Shown: piece after piece, positions 51,953 to 59,060 of the stretch | Numbering within the stretch: position 1 is the first letter of the stretch | Layout of the letters: each line of letters starts with the position of its first letter | NCBI GenBank assembly: GCA_964487255.1 | Contig: CAZAQV010000010.1 | Coordinates: forward strand, 142,655-206,654 | Direction: 5' to 3' | Source of the DNA: CAZAQV01 sp964487255 | GTDB lineage: Bacteria; Myxococcota_A; Polyangia; Polyangiales; CAZAQV01 | DNA length: 64,000 bases | The notes under the pieces: model-generated | Database searches by the model: none | The model's input: only the letters and a program-made list of their open reading frames with translations | Told to the model about the DNA's origin: nothing | Made by a program: the position numbers and the translations under genes

Positions 51953-52155
51953 CCGTAGAGCCAGATGCGGCCGTTTCCGTTGCGGATGCAGGTGTCGTCG
52001 TCCAAGGTCCAGATGGCGGGAGACCCGCAAGTTCGGAGATCGATAGTGGGGGGAGCGGTGGGTGTTCATTGAGAGGCGCTTCGAGCGACTCGTTATACTC
52101 TTTGCTACTCTTTGGTTTGCTCGTGTCTAACTTACGCCGCGGGCGGACTGCGTAA
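51898..52155 (+). CDS. Open frame with MYXO-CTERM-like tail, possible frameshifted kinase C-terminus
   Basis: An 85-codon frame overlapping the kinase 3' end. It encodes a Val/Asp/Ala-rich linker (TTEVTVEPDAAVSVADAG) and a tail with Cys, a hydrophobic helix and Arg (GCSLRGASSDSLYSLLLFG, then LLVSNLRRGR). That pattern is the MYXO-CTERM type of C-terminal sorting signal. The frame has no convincing start of its own, so either a frameshift separates it from the kinase, or it is a small separate gene, or a remnant of another secreted protein. Confidence 0.4.
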   Translation: MVCKCRENGRQAEPTTEVTVEPDAAVSVADAGVVVQGPDGGRPASSEIDSGGSGGCSLRGASSDSLYSLLLFGLLVSNLRRGRTA

Positions 52156-52459
52156 TCCGGCGCCTGGGCGCTGGCACTGGGTTTGCAACCCCTGCGTCGG
52201 CTATCGCAAGCGGCTTCGCAGAAAACAAACCGCACTACGCGATCATCTCGGCCGATGTCGGCGCGATACGTTCCGTGTAGCAAGTTGTCAATGCGTTACC
52301 GGTTAGTGATCGGGTCAATCTTTCGGTGCATCGTATCCTCGATACTGGTTAGCGATCAGTTAATGTTTGGAGATGGTGCTTTTCGTTTACTCTGAGTTGA
52401 CTGCCCATCTGTTTTTCCTAACCTCGCTGAACACAAATTGTTGTGAGAAAGGAACGAAC
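52156..52459. promoter_or_regulatory. Upstream region of the Cys-rich lipoprotein with paired repeats
   Basis: About 300 bases without a gene. It contains two near-identical half-sites GGTTAGTGATCGG (52301) and GGTTAGCGATCAG (52347), 46 bp apart, which could be operator sites, and a good ribosome-binding site AAAGGA (52448-52453) before the ATG at 52460. Confidence 0.4.
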
Positions 52460-53065
52460 ATGGGAACGACAAAGAAACTGTGGCTGGCTGTTGCATTGCT
52501 TGCCGGATGTGCAGCGGAGACGCAGACCGAAGAGACACAAGGGGAGATAGGCGCAACGCGTACCGAGCTGTTAGAGGCTACGTATGTTGCCAACGCGGGG
52601 ATGTGGTTCGCTGACGGTAGCGAGGTCAAACTTGAGAACCTGTTGGAACCTGGTGAGCAGTTGGCCGTGCTCCTCAAGGACGACGAGGTTGTCCTCTTTC
52701 AAAAAGTAGACTGGCACAACCTCCTGCTCGAAGAGCCCGGTCCGTTTCGGCTCGCTGCTGTAAATGGAGAAGGCACAAGCGCGCTCAATGCGGAGCTTGC
52801 TGTCACATACGACCATGAAGAGCTTGAAAATATTGAGCCGCAACCCATGGAAGTGGAGGTCGATTACGGATGCTCGAACGGGTACTATTATTATAAGTGT
52901 AACGGCTGCCGCTGTTCAGGCGTGGTCTGTAACCCTGGCTGCATTCGTATCATTGCCGGCTGGCGTCAGCGCTACTACTGCGTTTATGGAACCCTTTACC
53001 AGGTTTCTGGTGGCTACTGTACGACCAGCTGCAGCGGTTGGAAAACGTGTAGCGTGTCGACCTAG
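52460..53065 (+). CDS. Cys-rich lipoprotein
   Basis: A 201-residue lipoprotein: lipobox AVALLAGC close to the N-terminus, a Glu/Thr-rich linker, a middle beta-rich part, and a C-terminal disulfide-rich module with ten Cys in about 60 residues and aromatic clusters (CSNGYYYYKCNGCRCSG, VVCNPGCIRIIAGWRQRYYC). No family recognised; it resembles small secreted knotted proteins. The gene ends 39 bases before a strong terminator and overlaps the 3' end of the antisense protease by 150 bases. Confidence 0.78.
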   Translation: MGTTKKLWLAVALLAGCAAETQTEETQGEIGATRTELLEATYVANAGMWFADGSEVKLENLLEPGEQLAVLLKDDEVVLFQKVDWHNLLLEEPGPFRLAAVNGEGTSALNAELAVTYDHEELENIEPQPMEVEVDYGCSNGYYYYKCNGCRCSGVVCNPGCIRIIAGWRQRYYCVYGTLYQVSGGYCTTSCSGWKTCSVST

Positions 53066-54118
53066 GTATCGACGCTGCGTATACGCAGCAACCAAGAAAA
53101 TGAGCGGAAGCAATAGGGGTACCTTGCTTCCGCTTTTTTTCTGCACGTGGCAACTAGTGTCTACGGCTCGATCGCAAGCTTCGAAACACCGGCAGCTTGA
53201 GCCCGCGATGAGACAGTCCGAATTCGGACCGCAGCTTTCGGTTGATGGTTCACAACGATTAGTGAATACGCCGGGGCGAAGCAGAGGAGCGTAGTAGCAG
53301 TAACCTTTGGTATCGAAGCTGCCGCTACAAAGTTCACCATTTGGGCACTCATCGTGGCTTGCACACGCTGGGCCACATTGATCGCCAGCGATCGGAGAGA
53401 GAGGTTCGTTCTTGCGTTCGAGCTCAGTGATGGTTGGTTCAATAAACTCATCGTGATAGGGGCCTAGCAGCGTCGCTTTCGTGAACGAATCGCAGGCCGT
53501 GTCACCGGAGCGAATGAGTCCGATCAGCTGACGGCTTTCAGCGGATAGAACTGCCCCGCCTGAGTCTCCGACGCAAGCGTTGCTGGGATCTGGGTGAAGA
53601 ATCAACGTGTTCGCTTCAATCGAGGCGATTCTCGCTTTCCCCTCACGGCGGAGGACCGGGGAGGACTGTCCGTCGGTTCCGCCGCCTACCAGGGTTACCT
53701 CGCCTTCATTTCCATTGAGCTCAGTGGTCTCCAAGGGAGGCTTGTCGGTTGGTTGTGCGAGGCGCAGAACCGCCAAGTCGTGTTCTCGGGAGACTGGGTC
53801 GTAGTTTGGGTGCACGACGATCCGGGTGATTTCAAGCGGTGCCTCTGATGTCGGCGCATTGGGATCGAACAGTGTGATGACACCGGCTCTTTTGAAGTCC
53901 AGCACGCAGTGTGCTGCAGTGAGGGCATGGCGCGGATCGATGAGCACCGAACTACAAGACGGATCCGCACTACGCGAACAGTTGAAGTCGACCCGCAAGG
54001 AAAGCACAGCAGCTATCGAGGAAGGTGTTCCGAAGGTGATTGCCTGATCTCGTCTCTCTATTTGAGCCTCTGCGCAGCCTAGGACGAACAGGCACAATGC
54101 GAGAACCTTTTTGGACAC
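52916..54118 (-). CDS. Trypsin-like (S1) serine protease with MYXO-CTERM-like segment
   Basis: About 400 residues. Lipoprotein-type signal (ALCLFVLGC) from GTG 54118, then the S1 fold with His in TAAHCVLD, Asp in HDLAVLRLA and Ser in ACVGDSGGAVLS. A Cys-rich C-terminal module is followed by a Cys, hydrophobic helix and Arg (KVPLLLPLIFLVAAYTQRR), i.e. a MYXO-CTERM-like tail, but about 50 further residues follow (GRHATRFPTAAAG and so on). The frame runs through the terminator hairpin of the opposite gene. A secreted protease is clear; the last part may be wrong because of a frameshift. Confidence 0.85.
   Translation of the reverse strand: MSKKVLALCLFVLGCAEAQIERRDQAITFGTPSSIAAVLSLRVDFNCSRSADPSCSSVLIDPRHALTAAHCVLDFKRAGVITLFDPNAPTSEAPLEITRIVVHPNYDPVSREHDLAVLRLAQPTDKPPLETTELNGNEGEVTLVGGGTDGQSSPVLRREGKARIASIEANTLILHPDPSNACVGDSGGAVLSAESRQLIGLIRSGDTACDSFTKATLLGPYHDEFIEPTITELERKNEPLSPIAGDQCGPACASHDECPNGELCSGSFDTKGYCYYAPLLRPGVFTNRCEPSTESCGPNSDCLIAGSSCRCFEACDRAVDTSCHVQKKSGSKVPLLLPLIFLVAAYTQRRYLGRHATRFPTAAAGRTVATRNLVKGSINAVVALTPAGNDTNAARVTDHA
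53104..53140 (+). terminator. Intrinsic terminator of the Cys-rich lipoprotein gene
   Basis: Perfect 10-bp stem GCGGAAGCAA / TTGCTTCCGC with loop TAGGGGTACC, followed by TTTTTTT. It lies inside the antisense S1 protease frame. Confidence 0.93.
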
Positions 54119-54226
54119 ATCGCGTGGGCACACCCTCGGATCGTAGCATTTCACCGTCGATGGCTGCAGCTGCCCTGCGCAGCCGTACATTTTGTGACGT
54201 GTTACCTTGTCGGGCGTGCCCTAAAG

Positions 54227-55588
54227 TTAGGTGAGTAGGTTTTTTTCTTCGTCCTTCAAAGACTCGATTTCGCGGTCGATCGTGTCGTCGGGGCTGAGGT
54301 CAACATCGGCCTCGAGCGGTTCTGTTGATGTTCCTTGCGCACTCTTGTGCGAGTCGGTCCGCTTGAGATTGACGCGGTAAATCGGCTCGGGCATGTCGAC
54401 GCCGGCATCGTCCATTGCGGTCTTAACGCGTCGAATCGCTTCGCTCCATACCTTGAAAAAGTCGGCCTCACGCTGATCGACCCAGGCGTAGAAGCGAATC
54501 GCAACATTGGAGTCACCGAGTTCTTCGATTTGTGCCCATGCTTTGGGATCTTCGATCACGCCGGGTGTGTTGAGGAGTGTTTCGACGCCCAGCTGTTGCG
54601 CCATGAGAAGGTCGGTGTCGACCCCGGCGCCCACAACAAAATCAAAGCGTCGGCGTGGGTTGCGTGTGTAGTTGAGCACGCGCGCCTTGAACACCGTGGC
54701 GTTTGGAAGACTCAAATGATTGCCGTCGAGCGTCATGAGCACGGTCTCGCGCATGGTAAGCCGCATGACCTTTCCTTCGTGTTCGTCGACCTTGATGAGA
54801 TCCCCAATCGCGAATGGGCGGCGGCCAATCAACAGAAACGATGCGAGGTAGTTTTCCGCGATGTCTCGGAAGGCAAAGCCCACGGTCAAGCCCACGACGC
54901 CCGCCGCGCCCAAGATGGTCCCCACGACCCCCGTTGCGCCTATGATTTCGAGAGCAATGAGCACGCCCACGATAAAGAAGAGTAGGCGTGTGAGGCGCCT
55001 TGCGACGTCCTGAAGAATTGGCTTTCGAACGAGTCGTTTGAAGATGAAGTCGAAGCTGCTAACCGCGCGGCCGAGCAGTAATGCGAGAAATAATGCAGCG
55101 AGCGCGATCGCCACCAACGGTGCCAGGTCAATAACACTCGCGATCCATCTCTCAAAGCGCTCGCGGAGTGGAGAGAGCCGATCGGATACCGCCACCGGTT
55201 CGCTTAGTTTGTTCTCGACGAAAATGACACCTTCGAGTTTGCGCGCGAGTTCGACCGCGTCGTCGGCATCGTCTCCGGAACGGACGCCTCCACTAAGCTT
55301 GACGACGCCGTGCGCAGCATTTACGCGGATGTGACGAAAGCGTTCCACCTCTGCGTAGATCGCAGCGAGTCGCTGCGCGATGTTGTTGGCTTCCGGTGGA
55401 TTGATGGCTCGGCGTTGTGCAGTACCGTTCTTCGCAAGCGCGGTTGAGGCGCCTGCGGGAAGATTGGGTTCACCACCGTCGGTGGGACCCGCGTCCTGTG
55501 CATGTGCAGCGAAGGACAAACTCGCGGCTGCGCATAGGGCAGCGAGTGCGACCAATTGCCTAGGCGGGGGCATCGGGCCACCATGCAC
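54227..55588 (-). CDS. Mechanosensitive channel (MscS family) with N-terminal BON domain
   Basis: A 453-residue inner-membrane channel that releases solutes on osmotic downshock. Signal peptide, then a BON domain (about 65-135: VERFRHIRVNAAHGVVKLSG, GVIFVENKLSEPV), transmembrane helices, the MscS pore segment GAAGVVGLTVGFAFRDIAEN and the beta domain ALGIDDLI-type FAIGDLIKVDEHEGKVMRL. Periplasmic BON fused to MscS is a known but uncommon fusion and suggests contact with lipid or the outer envelope. Acidic C-terminal tail. Confidence 0.93.
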   Translation of the reverse strand: MHGGPMPPPRQLVALAALCAAASLSFAAHAQDAGPTDGGEPNLPAGASTALAKNGTAQRRAINPPEANNIAQRLAAIYAEVERFRHIRVNAAHGVVKLSGGVRSGDDADDAVELARKLEGVIFVENKLSEPVAVSDRLSPLRERFERWIASVIDLAPLVAIALAALFLALLLGRAVSSFDFIFKRLVRKPILQDVARRLTRLLFFIVGVLIALEIIGATGVVGTILGAAGVVGLTVGFAFRDIAENYLASFLLIGRRPFAIGDLIKVDEHEGKVMRLTMRETVLMTLDGNHLSLPNATVFKARVLNYTRNPRRRFDFVVGAGVDTDLLMAQQLGVETLLNTPGVIEDPKAWAQIEELGDSNVAIRFYAWVDQREADFFKVWSEAIRRVKTAMDDAGVDMPEPIYRVNLKRTDSHKSAQGTSTEPLEADVDLSPDDTIDREIESLKDEEKNLLT

Positions 55589-55678
55589 GCTGTTGGCGTT
55601 CTCGTCGACAAGTAAGCGGTAAACCAGGGAGATTCACGTTCGTGGAGACCACCTGAGTGGGTTATACTTAACCCGGAC

Positions 55679-56870
55679 ATGATCATGAAGCGGGCGATAT
55701 TCTGTTTAGCAGGGCCCCTGCAAGTCGTGCGGGTAAAGCAGGACTCAAAACGAATCCCTTTGATCGTCACGCGATCTGCTTTGCATTTTCGTCCCAGCTT
55801 ACCCCGATCTCGGGCCACATCTTTGAGATGTGCTTTGGCTGCATTGTTCTTGCTCGCCGTAGGCTGCGGACGCTTCGGTTTCGAGCGCACTTCTGACGCT
55901 GAAGGCGGAATGCCAGGCGATGCGATGTCGGGCGATGCGATGTCGGGCGATGCGATGTCGGGCGATGCGATGTCGGGCGATGCGANNNNNNNNNNNNNNN
56001 NNNNNNNNNNNNNNNNNNNNNNNNNNNNNNNNNNNNNNNNNNNNNNNNNNNNNNNNNNNNNNNNNNNNNNNNNNNNNNNNNNNNNTGGTGGGGTTCTGCG
56101 ACAGCGTGACCACGATCCCTCTTATCGAATGCCAGGCTTTGGTTGCGGTCTATACGACGACCGCAGGGGACGGCTGGCTTAACAATACGGGGTGGCTCGT
56201 CGATCCTGACCCTTGCACATGGTCTGGCGTTACCTGTGCAGGTGGCTCGGTCATTTCGCTCATCCTTTGGACCAACCAACTCGTTGGAAGCATTCCTGCG
56301 GAAATCGGAGACTTATCCGCGCTGCAAGTATTGGAAATGGATGGCAACGCGCTGACCGGGCCGATTCCCAGTGAGATCGGTCAGCTGACGCAGCTAACGA
56401 GCATGGAACTCGACAACAATCAGCTGAGCGGAGCGATTCCCGCCTCGCTTGGGCAACTGACACAGCTGCGTCGTCTATCCCTCGATATCAACCAACTTAG
56501 CGGCCCGATACCGGTCGAACTGACGACACTTACAATGCTTGAGCGACTGAACCTTCAGCGCAATCAGCTCAGCGGACCACTTCCAAGCGAGCTTGGTAAT
56601 CTGACCAACCTCACGAGTCTTACGATGAACGTGAACGCTTTGGGACCGAGCATACCCGCTTCGCTTGGAAACCTTACGAAACTCGTCGAGTTCGATCTGG
56701 CGGACAACCTATTCAGCGGTGAGGTGCCGGCGAGCATCATGAACATCTCCTTGCCAATTTACCCGGACTTTCGTCTGCGTGGGCAGACCGGCTGCCTGAC
56801 CACACCGGACAGCGTCTTTGCAGCGTGGCTCAGCACGCGAGACGCTCAGTGGAATGACGGCTGTCCTTAG
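55679..56870 (+). CDS. Lipoprotein with GDAMS repeats and plant-type leucine-rich repeats (interrupted by gap)
   Basis: Two parts of one gene. Left of the gap: a lipobox (ALAALFLLAVGC) and (GDAMS)n linker. Right of the gap: a Cys-capped N-terminal LRR cap (GDGWLNNTGWLVDPDPCTWS) and about eight LRRs of the LxxLxLxxNxLxGxIP type (LEMDGNALTGPIP, MELDNNQLSGAIPASLG, LNLQRNQLSGPLPSELG), then a Cys-capped end. The frames left and right differ by one because the gap length is not real. The true start is uncertain (ATG 55679 or a later non-ATG codon). Probably a surface-exposed binding protein. Confidence 0.75.
55916..55985 (+). repeat. 15-bp tandem coding repeat (GDAMS)
   Basis: GGCGATGCGATGTCG repeated four times and a partial fifth, ending at the gap. 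It encodes Gly-Asp-Ala-Met-Ser. The assembly break immediately after suggests more copies. Confidence 0.93.
55986..56085. other. Scaffold gap (100 N)
   Basis: Exactly 100 N inside the repeat linker of the LRR lipoprotein gene; the true length is unknown. Confidence 0.95.
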
Positions 56871-56879
56871 TCGAGAGGC

Positions 56880-57219
56880 TTAAGCTTCGCTTGCGGTAGC
56901 GAGCCAAGCAGGTGCGGCAAAGCGAACCGCAAGAGAAGTATGTAGTTCGCGGTCATTTGCACTCTTCGGCACTGCATTGCTTTCAATTCGCATGCGTTGT
57001 GGCTTTTTTAGGGTTTCGTTGTCCTCCTTGGCGCGCCGAAGCTCACGTTTGAGCCGACGTATCTCCTCACTCACGACTCGCTTGTTCGCTCGTCTTCATC
57101 CGGCTACGAACCGCATGCACGCTCGCTCCGCACGCTTTGGAGACCGCTGACACCGCTTCGCCACCGAGCACCCGTGCCACCGACTCGCGCTTAAACTCTT
57201 CGCTGTCTCGTTTTCTCTT
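56880..57219 (-). pseudogene. IS3-family transposase OrfA remnant, frameshifted
   Basis: Two overlapping frames on the minus strand together give the OrfA helix-turn-helix and coiled coil: KRKRDSEEFKRESVARVLGG with VSAVSKACGASVHAVRSRMK in one frame, ending at 57067, and EIRRLKRELRRAKEDNETLK from 57074 in the next. A frameshift is needed to join them. OrfB and terminal inverted repeats are not seen, so it is a decayed fragment. Confidence 0.7.
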
Positions 57220-57404
57220 GCCCGTGGGTGCTCGGTGCACACCAAGCCAAGGTACCAACGTTGTGCTGCACCGCGCGTCTCCGATGAGCTGGTGCCTGGG
57301 GATTCGTCCCATGACCTCGTCATTGGCCAAAGCATGCGGTTGGTTGTGCCATTCCTCCCGTGATTTCGATGATTTCCACATATCCCGCGCATATTGTCCG
57401 GCGA

Positions 57405-57444
57405 GGTGCCTGGCACCATCGTCTGGTACAGAAGTTTGTACCAG
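57405..57444. repeat. Pair of palindromes upstream of the large lipoprotein
   Basis: GGTGCC-T-GGCACC at 57405-57417 and, six bases on, an 8-bp hairpin CTGGTACA / TGTACCAG with loop GAAGTT (57423-57444). They lie between the IS3 remnant and the gene starting at 57498; the first resembles REP-type GGTGCCTGGCACC sequences seen in many genomes. Confidence 0.6.
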
Positions 57445-57497
57445 TAAATGCTCTGGACCCTATTGCCCAAGTGGCGCGCACCGCGCATCTTGAGTGC

Positions 57498-59060
57498 ATG
57501 GAGAACTTGAATATGCGTTGGAACCTTATTTTCGTGTTGACTGGGCTATTTGCCCTGGGTTGTACCAAAACCCACCAGTACGCCAATCCTTGTCAGGAGG
57601 GTGTGACCTATGTCGAGACTGACACGGCGCGTTATTGCGTGGCCGTGGTGGTTCGGGGTGGCTTTGAATGTCCTGCTGAGTTGCCCTATCAGCTCGACAT
57701 CGGCGACGGGGCGGTGTGCAGCGCCGAGCGGATCGAGGTGAAAGACCTGCCGGACGTGATCTGCATCGAGTTTGCCGAATGTATCTCCAGTGACGGTGGG
57801 ATGCGTGAAGACGCCACGCTCGGCAGAGACGGGCAAGTCGAGACCGATGGCCAGGTCGATGTCAACTTGTGCTCGCTACCTGATGTTGAGCTGAGCTTCG
57901 AGGACATCGGGTCGGGCGGCAGCGGTTGTCCTTTCGGAGAACCCGGCTCTGTCCACAATGGCAACGCAACATTGATCGGTGCGTCGGCACCGGTTGCGCT
58001 TGGGGCGAACCAGTTGCGTGTCGAACTCGACTACTGTCCCGCTGCGGACGATGACTGCCGCTGTGCGCTATTGTTCGATGTCGGCGCCGAGCGGACGAGC
58101 AACGCGAAGAAAATTGCTGAGTCCTTGCAAACGCGGGTGCTGGACGCTGCACTACTCAATGGTCCACCGGTTTCTTTGCACACAAGTGTGTCTACCCCCA
58201 CAGCCGATGGCGCGTGGAGCGTGACGATGTTCGACGCAACCGCACTGCGAGAGACGCTCATCTTTGCGGCGGCGCGAAGTCGAGATCTCAAGGAGATTGT
58301 GTCTGGGCCGGCGGTGTTTGGCGGGAGCTTGAATGTCAGCTGGACAGGTGCGGAGATCGGTTGCGGTGACCCCCTCACGCATCGCATTGCCGAACAGGTC
58401 CAGGTCACGTTTACGGGGGATCAGAGCACGGCGACAGGAGCCTTCGGTTCGGTGCTGGAAATCGATGGCGACGGGGGCGATCGGTTCTCCGTGTGGACGA
58501 CGGAAGCGAAGAAGACGCTTGATTCTGGTGGCAACGCTACTGGGGTCGTGACGAGTGCGTTCTTCGTGCCGTCAGCAACGTTTTCCTGCCGTCCGCCCGC
58601 ACCAACCGAATCGTCATGTTTCGATGGCGACGCTGAAACGCCGGAACAGGCATGCGCTGCCACGGAGCAGTGTTTTGCGCCCGACGAGGAGAACATTGGT
58701 GTTTGTCAGATGTTCGACGATTGCAACACAGAAGCCTTCGCCTGTGGCTCGGGTTCGGTATGCGAGACTTACAGCGACCCAACTTCGTGCAGCGGCACGG
58801 CGTACCGATGTGTGGAAGATTGTCGCGTCGTGGATGAACCGCTCTGCGATGCACCTGCGGTGTGCAACGAGAGCAATGGTCTGTGCAAAGTGCCGAGTTG
58901 CCTCGTGGTCGACGGCATTTGCGACCGTTTTCATGAGTGCCAACCTGATGGATCGTGTGCGCGCGTCGCGTGCAGCACCAGTGACGACTGCGACTGCGGG
59001 TATTGTGTCAACGGTGCTTGCTACGCTGAGCCGGGCACGTGCCAAATGCCAGCACCGTAG
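57498..59060 (+). CDS. Large Cys-rich lipoprotein, unknown function
   Basis: About 520 residues. Lipobox GLFALGC, an Asp/Gly-rich region, a central beta-rich domain (about 160-370) and a C-terminal part with more than twenty Cys in small modules (CAATEQCFAPDEENIGVC, CNTEAFACGSGSVC, CDRFHECQPDGSCARVAC, CDCGYC), like EGF- or Dickkopf-type disulfide modules. Such surface proteins are common in Myxococcota. Start ATG 57498 or 57510; the frame is open further upstream. The 3' end overlaps the convergent cytochrome gene by 40 bases. Confidence 0.75.
   Translation: MENLNMRWNLIFVLTGLFALGCTKTHQYANPCQEGVTYVETDTARYCVAVVVRGGFECPAELPYQLDIGDGAVCSAERIEVKDLPDVICIEFAECISSDGGMREDATLGRDGQVETDGQVDVNLCSLPDVELSFEDIGSGGSGCPFGEPGSVHNGNATLIGASAPVALGANQLRVELDYCPAADDDCRCALLFDVGAERTSNAKKIAESLQTRVLDAALLNGPPVSLHTSVSTPTADGAWSVTMFDATALRETLIFAAARSRDLKEIVSGPAVFGGSLNVSWTGAEIGCGDPLTHRIAEQVQVTFTGDQSTATGAFGSVLEIDGDGGDRFSVWTTEAKKTLDSGGNATGVVTSAFFVPSATFSCRPPAPTESSCFDGDAETPEQACAATEQCFAPDEENIGVCQMFDDCNTEAFACGSGSVCETYSDPTSCSGTAYRCVEDCRVVDEPLCDAPAVCNESNGLCKVPSCLVVDGICDRFHECQPDGSCARVACSTSDDCDCGYCVNGACYAEPGTCQMPAP

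Noticed and set aside
57067..57493. Upstream part of the frames at 57096-57493 as further transposase
   Set aside because: Beyond the helix-turn-helix segment I see no transposase motif, so the pseudogene call stops at 57219.
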